Source of the DNA: Streptomyces beihaiensis | GTDB lineage: Bacteria > Actinomycetota > Actinomycetes > Streptomycetales > Streptomycetaceae | DNA: 46,798 nucleotides | Direction: 5' to 3' | Assembly (NCBI RefSeq): GCF_026274175.1 | Contig: NZ_JAPHNL010000265.1 | Location: 1-46,798, forward strand | Shown: positions 19,527-27,660 of the stretch, piece by piece | How positions within the stretch are numbered: position 1 is the stretch's first letter | Layout of the letters: each line of letters opens with the position of its first letter | Program-made: the position numbers and the translations under genes | Notes under the pieces: generated by a model | Database searches by the model: none | Told to the model about the DNA's origin: nothing | What the model saw: only the letters and a program-made list of their open reading frames with translations

Positions 19527-20327
19527 GTGCAGGTGAAGACGGGGCCGGTGGCCGATATTTTTCCTTCCGAGGGGCGTGCGCGGCGGATTCTGCGGGACGA
19601 GACGCTGCTGGTCCTGGGACTCTCGCTCGGTGCGAGCGGCGTCTCCGCGCTGATCAGCTTCATCGGGTCGGTCACCAAACCGGGCGGCCTCAAGGACCAG
19701 GCGGCGACGCTCAACGCCTCGGCCGCGCCCGGCCGCCCGTGGCTCGATCTCGCCTGGCAGCTCTTCGGGATCGCCACCGCCCTGGTGCCTGTGGCGCTCG
19801 TCGCGCACCTGCTGTTCCGGGAGGGCGGCAGCCTGCGCACCATCGGCTTCGACCGGCGGCGTCCGGGCTTCGACCTGACGCGCGGCGCCGTGATCGCCGC
19901 GGTCATCGGCAGCACCGGTATCGCGTTCTACCTGGCCGCCCGGGGGCTGGGCTTCAACCTCACGGTGGTGCCGGAGGCGCTGCCGGGCGTGTGGTGGAAG
20001 TATCCGGTGCTCGTCCTGTCGGCCGTGCAGAACGCGGTGCTCGAAGAAGTCATCGTGGTCGGCTACCTGCTGCGCAGGCTCGGCCAGTTGGGGTGGACGC
20101 CCGGCACGGCGCTGCTGGCGTCGTCCGTGCTCCGCGGCTCGTACCACCTGTACCAGGGCATCGGCGGCTTCCTCGGCAACCTCGCGATGGGGCTCGTCTT
20201 CGTCTTCCTGTACCGGCGGTGGGGCAGGGTCGGGCCGCTGGTGGTGGCTCACTCCCTCCTCGACATCGGCGCGTTCGTCGGATACGCCCTGCTCGCGGGC
20301 AAGGTGGGCTGGCTGCCCACGGCCTGA
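19527..20327 (+). CDS. CPBP-family intramembrane glutamic protease
   Basis: This 266-residue membrane protein has 7-8 hydrophobic segments and the Abi/CPBP motifs: EEVIVVGYLLRRLG (motif 1, glutamate pair), SYHLYQG (motif 2 histidine) and VVAHSLLDIGAF (motif 3 histidine). In motif 1 the usual arginine before the glycine is valine, which is common among actinobacterial members. Such proteins cleave within membranes or modify prenylated proteins; no substrate is evident here. The GTG 19527 start has GAGGA five bases upstream; GTG 19533 is also possible. Confidence 0.82.
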   Translation: MQVKTGPVADIFPSEGRARRILRDETLLVLGLSLGASGVSALISFIGSVTKPGGLKDQAATLNASAAPGRPWLDLAWQLFGIATALVPVALVAHLLFREGGSLRTIGFDRRRPGFDLTRGAVIAAVIGSTGIAFYLAARGLGFNLTVVPEALPGVWWKYPVLVLSAVQNAVLEEVIVVGYLLRRLGQLGWTPGTALLASSVLRGSYHLYQGIGGFLGNLAMGLVFVFLYRRWGRVGPLVVAHSLLDIGAFVGYALLAGKVGWLPTA

Positions 20328-20342
20328 TGTGCGCGTCATCGC

Positions 20343-21155
20343 CTACGGGGCGGTGAGCTCGCCCTCGATGACGGTGACCGCGCGGCCGGTGAGCAGCGTG
20401 CGCGCGCCGCGCAGACCGACGCGGACGAGCCCCGACCGGGCCGACGCCTGCAGCCCGGTCAGGTCGGCGCGCCCGAGGCGGCGGGACCAGAACGGGGCGA
20501 GGGCCGTGTGCGCGCTGCCGGTCACCGGGTCCTCGTCGATCCCGACCCGGGGGAAGAAGCACCGGGAGACGAAGTCGTGGTCGGCGCCCGCCCTCTCGGC
20601 CCGCGCGGTGGCGATGACGCCGCGCTCGAACCGGGCGGCGAGCGCCGTGAGGTCGGGCTCCAGCGCGCGCACGGTCCTCTCGTCCGCCAGTTCCACGAGC
20701 ATGTCGCCGAGGACCGTACCCGTGTCGTGCACGGACAGCGGCGACGCGCCGAGCACGTCGGCCAGGCCGTCGGGCACGGCCTCCTCGGTCAGCGGCGCGG
20801 TGGGAAAGTCGAGGGTGACCGAGCCGTCGCCCCGCGGCTCGGCCGTGAGTACGCCGCTGCGGGTGGCGAACCGGACCGGCCCGCGCGCGGCCCCGGTGGC
20901 GTGCAGGACGTGGGCGGTGGCCAGGGTGGCGTGACCGCACATGTCGACCTCGGCGGCGGGCGTGAACCAGCGCAGCGCCCAGTCGGCTTCCCCGCCGGTG
21001 GGCAGCGGGTGCGCGAAGGCGGTCTCGGCGTGGTTGACCTCCCGCGCGACGGCCTGCATCCAGGCGTCGTCGGCGAACGTGTCGAGGAGCAGGACACCGG
21101 CCGGGTTGCCGGTGAAGGGGCGGTCGGCGAAGGCGTCGACGATACGAATGCGCAT
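20343..21155 (-). CDS. PhzF-family isomerase-like protein
   Basis: This 270-residue protein begins with the PhzF fold signature (IVDAFADRPFTGNPAGVLLL), has the catalytic-type glutamate E44 in NHAETAF, and carries DMCGHATLATAHVL and the later GSAHTALAPFW. PhzF in phenazine synthesis isomerises a dihydro-anthranilate, but most homologues lie outside phenazine clusters, and no phenazine genes are near. TAGCGT followed by seven bases before ATG 21155 suggests a leaderless promoter. It converges with the CPBP gene, with only 15 bases between stops. Confidence 0.85.
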   Translation of the reverse strand: MRIRIVDAFADRPFTGNPAGVLLLDTFADDAWMQAVAREVNHAETAFAHPLPTGGEADWALRWFTPAAEVDMCGHATLATAHVLHATGAARGPVRFATRSGVLTAEPRGDGSVTLDFPTAPLTEEAVPDGLADVLGASPLSVHDTGTVLGDMLVELADERTVRALEPDLTALAARFERGVIATARAERAGADHDFVSRCFFPRVGIDEDPVTGSAHTALAPFWSRRLGRADLTGLQASARSGLVRVGLRGARTLLTGRAVTVIEGELTAP

Positions 21156-21227
21156 GGTGGGGACGCTAGTTGGGTGCCCGACCGTGCCGCCAATGCCAAT
21201 CGGCGAACAGTGGCTCTCCCCAAGGGC

Positions 21228-21256
21228 TTGCCAGGCGAACAGTCCCGATATATCGT
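21228..21256 (+). promoter_or_regulatory. Promoter of the PadR gene with palindrome over the -10 box
   Basis: TTGCCA (21228-21233), 17 bases, TATCGT (21251-21256). The perfect palindrome CGATATATCG (21246-21255) overlaps the -10 box. PadR proteins commonly bind ATAT-type palindromes at their own promoters, so autorepression is likely. Confidence 0.6.
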
Positions 21257-21264
21257 TGAGGCAT

Positions 21265-21290
21265 CGCGATCGGTCAAAGACCGGATCGCG
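21265..21290 (+). promoter_or_regulatory. Imperfect inverted repeat in the PadR leader
   Basis: CGCGATCGGTC (21265-21275) and GACCGGATCGCG (21279-21290) form an 11-bp stem with one bulged G and an AAA loop, starting about 9 bases after the -10 box. It could be a second operator or an RNA hairpin in the 5' leader. Confidence 0.4.
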
Positions 21291-21338
21291 GAAGTTGCAT
21301 GGAATGACTCACCGATCGGTACGAAAGGACTGATTCCC

Positions 21339-21983
21339 ATGCGTAACCACGGACACGACCACAACCACGACCACGGACACGGGCACTGCGGCCCCGGCCA
21401 CGCCGGCCGGGGCGGTTTCGACCGGGGCTTCGAGCGCGGCGGCTTCGAGGGGCGGCGCGCGGCCTTCGGGCCCTTCGGGCCCGGCTTCGGCCCCGGCGGC
21501 CCCTGGGGCGGCCGAGGCGGCCGCGGTGGCGGGCCTCGCGGCCGGGCGCGGCGCGGCGATGTGCGCGCCTCGATCCTGGCGCTGCTCAAGGACCGCCCGA
21601 TGCACGGCTACGAGATGATCCAGGAGATCGCCGAGCGCAGCGGCGGCGCGTGGAAGCCGAGCCCCGGCTCGGTCTATCCGACGCTGCAACTGCTCGAGGA
21701 CGAGGGCCTGATCGCCAGTGAGAGCGAGGGCGGCAAGAAGCTCTTCTCGCTCACCGAGGACGGCCGCACCGCTGCCGACGAGGGTCCCGAGGCCCCCTGG
21801 GAGGAAGCCGGCCGCGGCGTCGACTGGGAGGCCATGAACGAGATCCGGCAGGCCGGGTTCGGCCTGATGGAGGCGTTCGGCCAGGTCTGGAAGACCGGCA
21901 GCAAGGAACAGCGTGAGAAGGCGCTCGGTGTCATCAACGAGGCGCGCAAGAAGCTGTACCTCATCCTCGCCGACGAGGACTGA
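21339..21983 (+). CDS. PadR-family regulator with histidine-rich N-terminus
   Basis: The protein has 214 residues. Residues 1-21 carry eight histidines and one cysteine (H4, 6, 8, 10, 12, 14, 16, 21; C17), followed by a Gly/Arg/Phe-rich tract to about residue 70. The PadR winged helix comes next (SILALLKDRPMHGYEMIQEI, then KPSPGSVYPTLQLLEDEGLI), with a C-terminal dimer helix. The layout recalls the E. coli metal-responsive regulator YqjI/NfeR, which also has a His-rich tail before a PadR domain, so metal sensing is an inference. AAAGGA at 21324-21329 serves ATG 21339. Confidence 0.85.
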   Translation: MRNHGHDHNHDHGHGHCGPGHAGRGGFDRGFERGGFEGRRAAFGPFGPGFGPGGPWGGRGGRGGGPRGRARRGDVRASILALLKDRPMHGYEMIQEIAERSGGAWKPSPGSVYPTLQLLEDEGLIASESEGGKKLFSLTEDGRTAADEGPEAPWEEAGRGVDWEAMNEIRQAGFGLMEAFGQVWKTGSKEQREKALGVINEARKKLYLILADED

Positions 21984-22015
21984 GCCCGTGCGGGCTCGTG
22001 ACGTCGGATGTGAAA

Positions 22016-22063
22016 CAGCCGAAGAGGCGTCCCGCACCGGTGTGCGGGGCGCCTCTTCGGCTG
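22016..22063. terminator. Bidirectional terminator between convergent genes
   Basis: CAGCCGAAGAGGCG (22016-22029) pairs with CGCCTCTTCGGCTG (22050-22063), and inside it CCCGCAC (22031-22037) pairs with GTGCGGG (22042-22048). The stem of about 21 bp is the strongest hairpin in the window and can end both padR and the SRPBCC gene. Confidence 0.9.
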
Positions 22064-22087
22064 TCGCGGTCCGGCGTGCGGCGGGGG

Positions 22088-22516
22088 TCAGGTCACCAGA
22101 CCGGCCAGCTTGCGCAGGGACTCGTTGAGGGCCGCCGTCGCCGAGTCCTTGAGCTTGCCCGCCATCAGTGACACCGCGGCGCCCGTGAACGAGCCGTCGA
22201 TGCGGACGGTCGTCGCCGCGCCGTCGGGGGTGAGCGTGTAGCGGGTGGCGACGTTCACACCCATCGGGCCCTTGCCCGCGATGGCGAGCGTACGAGCGGT
22301 CTCCACGTCCTCGATCGTCCAGGTCACCTCGGCCGGGAAGCCCATCAGTTTCATGTTCTCCTCGAACGTGCCGCCGACCTCCAGCGAAGCGGGCCCGCCC
22401 CGGGGGAACGAGGTGTGCGTCGCGTTCCACTCCCCGTACGCCGAGAAGTCCGTGAGCTGCGCCCAGACCTTCTGCGCGGGTGCCTCGATGCGTGATTCCG
22501 CGCTGACTTCGGCCAT
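22088..22516 (-). CDS. SRPBCC-family protein
   Basis: This 142-residue protein has a START-like helix-grip fold: SRIEAPAQKVWAQLTDFSAY at the start, GGTFEENMKLMGFPAEVTWT in the middle, and a long C-terminal helix ending in LNESLRKLAGLV. Members bind hydrophobic ligands or polyketides in a central cavity; the ligand is unknown. ATG 22516 follows AAGGGGTGG. An open frame upstream to 22594 lacks a start signal. Confidence 0.82.
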   Translation of the reverse strand: MAEVSAESRIEAPAQKVWAQLTDFSAYGEWNATHTSFPRGGPASLEVGGTFEENMKLMGFPAEVTWTIEDVETARTLAIAGKGPMGVNVATRYTLTPDGAATTVRIDGSFTGAAVSLMAGKLKDSATAALNESLRKLAGLVT

Positions 22517-22646
22517 GCGGCCACCCCTTTGAGTCGTGAGCCGTGACGGGTGCGACTGTCTCGTCGCGGAACGTAGCCGCGCGGTCCCGAACATTCAATA
22601 CTGATGAACCGTCAGAAATTCGAGGGGTGCCGGTCAGCCGGTCAGT

Positions 22647-22679
22647 CGGTCGGACCGGTCGGACCGGTCGGACCGGTCG
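22647..22679. repeat. Nine-base tandem repeat
   Basis: CGGTCGGAC is repeated three times (22647-22673) and followed by a partial fourth copy. It is in the 187-base gap between the SRPBCC gene and the small gene at 22704, which holds nothing else I can name. Confidence 0.85.
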
Positions 22680-22703
22680 CAATGGTTCGGCCGGTCTGCC
22701 GGT

Positions 22704-22892
22704 TCAGCCCACGCGCCGGATCCGCGCGGCGTCGAAGAGGTCGTACGCGCGCGGGTGCGGCCCCTCGTCGTGGCAGTGCCAGGCGTCCCAGAACAGGTCG
22801 GCGAGCAGCGCGTCGTCGGGTGCGTACACCCGGTACACGTACTGCCTGCCGTCGACCGCGGGCAGGGCCACGAGCCAGCTCCTGCTCTCCAT
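22704..22892 (-). CDS. Small hypothetical protein
   Basis: This 62-residue protein contains SRSWLVALPAVDGRQYVYRV, DALLADLFWDAWHCHDEGPH and AYDLFDAARIRRVG. The aromatic and charged pattern looks like a real folded domain rather than a shadow frame, and third positions are GC-rich. No known family is recognised. ATG 22892 is the most likely start, although its ribosome site is poor; the frame extends to 22946. Confidence 0.55.
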   Translation of the reverse strand: MESRSWLVALPAVDGRQYVYRVYAPDDALLADLFWDAWHCHDEGPHPRAYDLFDAARIRRVG

Positions 22893-23090
22893 CACAGGGG
22901 CAGACGACTGCTCGCGGGGGTTGGTTGCGCCGAGGGCGCGAAGCAAGGCGGCGCGCGCCCTTCGGGGCGGTGTGGCCGGATCTCATCCGCAAGGAGGAGA
23001 AGGCGGGCGCACGTGCCCACCTTGTGTCGGACGAGAAGATGCTTCCGAACGGGGATGTTTCAGCGTATCGGTGCTGATGAGGTGGGGTAC

Positions 23091-23603
23091 GTGCAAAGTC
23101 CGACCCCGCCCGACGCCAGCGCGCACGACCCCGCCCGCGGCCCGTCCGCCGAAGCCCAGCTCAGTGACGCGGTGACGCTCGTCGTGGCCGGCGCCAAGCG
23201 GCGCGCGGTGCGAGACGGGGACCCGCAGATCGACACCGCGCACCTCCTGCACTCCCTCCTGGAGGCCGACCCCGAGGTACGCGCCGCCTTCCCCGAAGGC
23301 GCGCAGGTGGCCCGGCTGCTCGGTTATCTCGTGCAGCGCAGCATCGGTTACGGCCTCCAATGGCAGGGCACCGTCGAGGACTCCGGCGCCGTGCCGCTCC
23401 TCGGGGCAGCCGCTCCCGACTGGTCGCCCGCTGTCGCCGTCGCCATGGACGCGGGCATCGAACGGGCGCTCGCCCGCGGTCGCACCCACGCCCGCGGCAC
23501 CGACATCCTCGCGGCGCTCGCGGCGGACCCGGAGTGCCGCGCCGTCGAGGTGCTGCGCCGCGCCGGGGTGGACGTCCCCGAACTGGTACGACGGCTCGGC
23601 TGA
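23091..23603 (+). CDS. Clp N-terminal domain protein
   Basis: This 170-residue protein carries two Clp repeat-like units: AEAQLSDAVTLVVAGAKRRA with IDTAHLLHSLLEAD, and then AVAVAMDAGIERALARGRTH with GTDILAALAAD. It has no ATPase domain, so it is a stand-alone Clp-N-like protein that could bind substrates or a ClpC partner. GTG 23091 has GAGGTGGGG upstream; GTG 23082 is in frame and cannot be excluded. Confidence 0.8.
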   Translation: MQSPTPPDASAHDPARGPSAEAQLSDAVTLVVAGAKRRAVRDGDPQIDTAHLLHSLLEADPEVRAAFPEGAQVARLLGYLVQRSIGYGLQWQGTVEDSGAVPLLGAAAPDWSPAVAVAMDAGIERALARGRTHARGTDILAALAADPECRAVEVLRRAGVDVPELVRRLG

Positions 23604-23652
23604 CGCGCCGCCCCGCCGCCCCGTCCGCCCACTGAGACAGGCGCCAATCGGC

Positions 23653-23681
23653 GTGACGCTCCTGACCCACCCTGTCATGAT
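23653..23681 (+). promoter_or_regulatory. Leaderless promoter of the EamA transporter gene
   Basis: GTGACG (23653-23658), 17 bases, CATGAT (23676-23681), then 6 bases to the GTG start at 23688. No ribosome site is present, consistent with a leaderless mRNA. Confidence 0.5.
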
Positions 23682-23687
23682 GGGCCG

Positions 23688-24698
23688 GTGCAGGGGTCAA
23701 CACAGTCTCAGAACGGTCAGGGAACCGGCGCTCGCGGCGTCGGACTCGGGATCGCCCTCGTCTCCGCGCTCGCCTTCGGTGGATCAGGGGTCGCCGCCAA
23801 GCCGCTCATCGAAGCGGGACTCGACCCGCTCCACGTGGTGTGGCTGCGCGTCGCGGGCGGCGCCCTCGTCATGCTGCCCGTCGCGTGGCGCCACCGCGCG
23901 CTGGTGCTGCGGCGGCCCGCGCTGCTCGCCGGGTTCGGGTTGCTCGCCGTGGCAGGCGTGCAGGCCTTCTACTTCGCCGCCATCTCCCGTATCCCCGTGG
24001 GTGTCGCCCTGCTCATCGAGTACCTGGGGCCCGCGCTGCTCCTCGGCTGGGTGAGGTTCGTGCAGCGCAAGCCCGTCACCCGGGCCGCCGCGGCCGGTGT
24101 CGTGCTCGCCGTGGGCGGGCTCGCCTGCGTGGTCGAGGTCTGGTCCGGTCTGAGCTTCGACCCGGTCGGCGTGCTCCTCGGGCTCGGCGCGGCCTGCTGC
24201 CAGTGCGGCTACTTCGTCCTGGCGGACCAGGGCAGCGACGCCGACTCCACCGGGGGCGAGGTCCCCGACCCGCTCGGCATGATCGCGTACGGGCTGCTCG
24301 TCGGCGCCGTCGTCCTCACCGTGGTCGCCCGCCCCTGGGGTATGGACTGGTCGATCCTCGCGGGCAGCGCCTCCATGAACGGCACGCGGGTACCCGCGTG
24401 GCTCCTGCTCTGCTGGATCGTGCTGCTCGCCACCGTGGTCGCGTACGTCACCGGTGTCCTGGCGGTACGCCGTCTGTCGCCGCAGGTGGCCGGGGTGGTG
24501 GCGTTCCTGGAGGCAGTCGTCGCGACGGTACTGGCGTGGGTGCTGCTCGGCGAACGGCTCGGCCCGCCGCAACTGCTCGGCGGCGCGCTGGTGCTGGTGG
24601 GGGCCTTCATCGCGCAGAGCTCTCGTTCCGCGCGGCCCTCGACACCACCCGGCCTCGCGCCGAAGAATCCGGTGCCGAGCGAGAGCGGCGTCGCCTAG
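23688..24698 (+). CDS. EamA-family membrane transporter
   Basis: This 336-residue protein has about ten transmembrane segments in two EamA repeats. Landmarks are ALAFGGSGVAAKPLIEAGL in the first helix, the pore-region FYFAAISRIPVGVALLIEYL, and in the second repeat RRLSPQVAGVVAFLEAVVAT with VLLGERLGPPQLLGGALV. The family exports small metabolites such as amino acids. The cytoplasmic tail is Pro/Ser-rich. It is followed by convergent genes, and no substrate can be inferred. Confidence 0.87.
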   Translation: MQGSTQSQNGQGTGARGVGLGIALVSALAFGGSGVAAKPLIEAGLDPLHVVWLRVAGGALVMLPVAWRHRALVLRRPALLAGFGLLAVAGVQAFYFAAISRIPVGVALLIEYLGPALLLGWVRFVQRKPVTRAAAAGVVLAVGGLACVVEVWSGLSFDPVGVLLGLGAACCQCGYFVLADQGSDADSTGGEVPDPLGMIAYGLLVGAVVLTVVARPWGMDWSILAGSASMNGTRVPAWLLLCWIVLLATVVAYVTGVLAVRRLSPQVAGVVAFLEAVVATVLAWVLLGERLGPPQLLGGALVLVGAFIAQSSRSARPSTPPGLAPKNPVPSESGVA

Positions 24699-24793
24699 GG
24701 CCTGTCCCGCGGGTCGGGCTGGACTCGGTCGGCCGCGTCCGCTCGGCAGCAGGACCCGTCGGGCAGGCCCTGGCCGCGCCCTCTGCCCTGCCC

Positions 24794-25438
24794 CTACGCC
24801 TGTCGGCGACGCCGCTGGGCGGCGAGCGCGGCGGCGTCGCGCGGGTCGCCCCGTTCGGCCAGGCCCCGGGCGATCCGGTCCTGGACCTCCTCGGGCTTGT
24901 GTCCGGCGTACTTGAACTTGGCCCGTACGTCGGTCACTTCGAGTCGCAGGCCCCGGATCCCCGGCAGCATGCGCCCGTACGGGGCCTCGCCAGGGGTCAC
25001 CGTCGCCGACCGGCCCGGCGCCTGGAATCGGCCCACCAGCCGGTTGAGCAGCTCGGCCTTCTCCTCCGGGGCGTCCACCACCCGGGCGGTGCAGCGCAGT
25101 TGTACGGCTGCGTAGAAGCTCGTCGGCGTGCCGTGCTCCGCCGGGGCGCCGGGCGGAGCCTGCCACGGTCCCGGTACGAACGCGTAGTCGTCCACCACGC
25201 TCAGCAGCACCTCGGAGTCCGCCGCGAGCGCAGGCCAGACCGGGTTGGGCCGGGCGAGGTGGGCGACGGCCTCGCCGAACTCGCCGCCGCGCGAGGCGTC
25301 GTACGCGAAGTGCATCGGCTGCACGAACGGCGGTTCGCCCGGCAACCCGTTGACCGCGAGCTGCCCGAAGTCATGAGTGGCCAGCCACGCCTGCCACTCG
25401 GCCGTGTCGCGCGCGGCGTCCCACGGGTGGATCAGCAT
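24794..25438 (-). CDS. FMN-binding PaiB-type protein
   Basis: This 214-residue protein is of the FMN-binding negative transcriptional regulator (PaiB) family: MLIHPWDAARDTAEWQAWL, then DFGQLAVNGLPGEPPFVQPM, and the C-terminal RGLRLEVTDVRAKFK. It has a split-barrel flavin fold. Its ATG overlaps the stop of the upstream gene within ATGCTGA (25432-25438), so translation is coupled. Despite the family name, DNA binding is not proven. It shares its fold with the upstream gene, and both sit opposite a PLP-type regulator. Confidence 0.8.
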   Translation of the reverse strand: MLIHPWDAARDTAEWQAWLATHDFGQLAVNGLPGEPPFVQPMHFAYDASRGGEFGEAVAHLARPNPVWPALAADSEVLLSVVDDYAFVPGPWQAPPGAPAEHGTPTSFYAAVQLRCTARVVDAPEEKAELLNRLVGRFQAPGRSATVTPGEAPYGRMLPGIRGLRLEVTDVRAKFKYAGHKPEEVQDRIARGLAERGDPRDAAALAAQRRRRQA

Positions 25439-26130
25439 GCCGGCTCCCGCAGGTACGCCGGGAGTTCGATCCCTTCGGCGAGATCGTCGGCCGGGACCGG
25501 AGTGCCGTACCCCCGCCGGACCGGTACCACGCCCGTCCAGTGCGGCAGGCCAGCGTCCTCCGGTTCGTCGTTGGGTCCGCCCGTGCGCAGCTTCGCCGAC
25601 ACCTCCGCCAGATCGAGGCGGAGCACGGCGGTCGCGGCGAGCTCCTTGGCGTTCGCGGGCCGTGAGTCGGCCGCCCGGCCCGGCACGACATGGTCGGTCA
25701 GCGCGTCGAGCGCCATGCGCTTCTCGTCCTCGTCGACGACCTGGTACGCCGTCCCGTGCACCACCACGGAGCGGTAGTTGACGGAGTGATGGAAGGCCGA
25801 GCGGGCGAGGACCAGGCCGTCGACGTGGGTCACGGTCAGGCAGACCGCGAGCCCCGGGTCCTGCCGCCCGGCGGCCCGCAGCGGACGGGATCCGGTGGAG
25901 CCGTGCACGTAGAGCCGGTCGCCGACGCGGCCGTACAGCGTGGGCAGCACGACCGGAGCGCCGTCCCGCACGAAGCCGAGGTGGCATACGTACGCCTCGT
26001 CGAGTATCGCGTGCACCAGGGCACGGTCGTAGCCGGCGCGTTCCCTGGCACGGGTGGGGACCGTGCGCTCGGTCGGCGCGTAGGCGGCGTCGGTCGCGTG
26101 GGCCGTGGACGGTTCGTGGGCCAGGGGCAT
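25432..26130 (-). CDS. Pyridoxamine-phosphate-oxidase-family flavoprotein
   Basis: This 232-residue split-barrel protein has DEAYVCHLGFVRDGAPVVLP, GRVGDRLYVHGSTGSRPLRA and AFHHSVNYRSVVVHGTA, the pattern of small FMN- or F420-binding oxidoreductases related to PNPOx. It is not the biosynthetic pdxH type. ATG 26130 has a CGGGAGA site upstream. It shares a 50-base intergenic region with the divergent MocR regulator, a very common pairing that suggests MocR controls it. Confidence 0.82.
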   Translation of the reverse strand: MPLAHEPSTAHATDAAYAPTERTVPTRARERAGYDRALVHAILDEAYVCHLGFVRDGAPVVLPTLYGRVGDRLYVHGSTGSRPLRAAGRQDPGLAVCLTVTHVDGLVLARSAFHHSVNYRSVVVHGTAYQVVDEDEKRMALDALTDHVVPGRAADSRPANAKELAATAVLRLDLAEVSAKLRTGGPNDEPEDAGLPHWTGVVPVRRGYGTPVPADDLAEGIELPAYLREPAC

Positions 26131-26156
26131 GGTGCGGTCTCCCGTTGCGTCATTGA

Positions 26157-26170
26157 TTGCACTAGTGCAA
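26157..26170. promoter_or_regulatory. 14-bp palindrome between divergent genes
   Basis: TTGCACTAGTGCAA is a perfect palindrome in the 50-base gap between the flavoprotein and the MocR gene. It overlaps both promoter areas, so it is the best candidate operator for the MocR protein. On the plus strand, TTGCGT (26145-26150) and CAAACT (26168-26173) are spaced 17 bases apart. Confidence 0.65.
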
Positions 26171-26180
26171 ACTGTTCTTT

Positions 26181-27512
26181 GTGCTAGGAGAGTATCCGAT
26201 CAGTGGGCGGCGCGCAGTGGACATTTCCGCGAGCGTGGAGCGGGCGGTCGCCGACGGCGCCCTTGAGCCCGGCCAACTGCTCCCGCCGATGCGGGAGTTG
26301 GCCAACAGTCTCGGCGTGAACCCGAACACGGTCGCGGCCGCGTACCGGACGCTGCGCGAGCGCGGGGTCATCGAGACCGCGGGGCGCCGCGGCAGCCGTG
26401 TACGCCCGAAACCCGCCACCACCGCCCGCGAGCGCATCCGTGTCGACGTGCCCGAGGGGGTGCGGGACGTCTCCGACGGCAACCCGGACACGGCCCTGCT
26501 GCCCTCCCTCGCCGAGGCGTTCACCGAGGCCGCGACCGCGGCCGACCGCGACCCGGTGCTGTACGGGGACGACGCCCTCGAACCCGCACTGGAGCGTGCG
26601 GCGCGGGCGGCGTTCCGCGCCGACGGGGTGCCGGACGGGACGGTGGCCGTGGCCTCCGGGTCGCTCGACGCGATCGAGCGGGTGCTGGCCGCGCACCTCA
26701 AGCCCGGCGACGCGGTCGCGGTGGAGGACCCGGGCTGGGGCAGCATGCTGGACCTCGTGCCCGCGCTCGGACTGCGCGTCGTCCCGGTCGGCGTCGACGA
26801 CGACGGGCCGCTGCCGGACGACGCGGAGCGGGCCCTGCGAGGCGGGGTCAGAGCGTTCGTGGTGACGTGCCGCGCGCAGAACCCGACCGGTGCCGCGGTG
26901 GGCGCGGCGCGAGCGAAGCGACTGCGGGCGCTCCTCGCCGCGCACCAGGAGGTGCTGCTCATCGAGGACGACCACGGGCACGGCATCGTCGACCTGCCGC
27001 TCCACCCGCTGGCCGGTGTCACGCGGCACTGGGCGTTCGTCCGCTCGGCGGCGAAGGCGTACGGCCCCGATCTGCGGCTCGCCGTGTTCACGGGGGACGC
27101 GACCACGGTCGACCGGGTGCGCGGGCGGCAGCGGCTCGGCCCCGGTTGGGTGAGCCGGATCGTCCAGCGGGCCGTCGCCGCGCTGTGGGCGAGCGGCGCC
27201 GTCGATCCGGGGGCGGTGGCCGCCTCTTACGGTCGGCGTCGCGAGGCCCTCGTCGCCGCGCTCGCCGCCCGGGGGGTCGCGGGCCGGGGGCGCAGCGGCA
27301 TGAACGTGTGGGTGCCCGTTCCGGACGAGACGGGCGCCGTGGCGCGGCTGCTGCACGCGGGCTGGGCCGTCGCGCCGGGCGCGCGTTTCCGGATCGAGGC
27401 GGGGCCCGGGGTGCGCATCACCGTGTCCCGCCTGGCCTCCGGCGATGTCGACACGGTGGCGGACGCCGTCGCGGAGGCGGTCAGGCCGGCACCGCGACGG
27501 CACTACGCGTGA
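26181..27512 (+). CDS. MocR-type regulator (GntR helix-turn-helix fused to aminotransferase fold)
   Basis: This 443-residue protein has a GntR winged helix at 1-75 (LEPGQLLPPMRELANSLGVN, VAAAYRTLRERGVIE), then a fold-type I aminotransferase-like domain. It has VEDPGWGSML, RAQNPTGAA and the PLP-binding lysine K292 in SAAKAYGPDL, so it should bind pyridoxal phosphate. MocR proteins sense PLP, amino acids or both. The GTG 26181 start is near-leaderless. The divergent split-barrel genes and the shared palindrome suggest a vitamin B6-linked switch. Confidence 0.87.
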   Translation: MLGEYPISGRRAVDISASVERAVADGALEPGQLLPPMRELANSLGVNPNTVAAAYRTLRERGVIETAGRRGSRVRPKPATTARERIRVDVPEGVRDVSDGNPDTALLPSLAEAFTEAATAADRDPVLYGDDALEPALERAARAAFRADGVPDGTVAVASGSLDAIERVLAAHLKPGDAVAVEDPGWGSMLDLVPALGLRVVPVGVDDDGPLPDDAERALRGGVRAFVVTCRAQNPTGAAVGAARAKRLRALLAAHQEVLLIEDDHGHGIVDLPLHPLAGVTRHWAFVRSAAKAYGPDLRLAVFTGDATTVDRVRGRQRLGPGWVSRIVQRAVAALWASGAVDPGAVAASYGRRREALVAALAARGVAGRGRSGMNVWVPVPDETGAVARLLHAGWAVAPGARFRIEAGPGVRITVSRLASGDVDTVADAVAEAVRPAPRRHYA

Positions 27513-27544
27513 GGACGCGTGACCGTCGGCCGCGACCGCTGTGC

Positions 27545-27660
27545 CGTTGCCACGAGCGGTGCGGCCACTGGCTGTGCGGCTGCGAGCGGTGCGGCTACGG
27601 GTGATGTCGCTGCGGGCTGTGCGACTGCGGGCTGTGCGGCTACGAGCGGTGCCGCTGCGG
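27545..27660. repeat. Imperfect tandem repeats of about 15 bases
   Basis: Variants of GCGGCTGCGAGCGGT and GCGGGCTGTGCGACT recur about seven times. The array fills the space between the convergent MocR and EamA genes and runs into the last codons of the latter. The copies are degenerate, so the unit is approximate. Confidence 0.5.

Noticed and set aside
20343-21155. PhzF gene as a sign of a phenazine cluster
   Set aside because: No other phenazine or secondary-metabolite genes are nearby; PhzF homologues are widespread.
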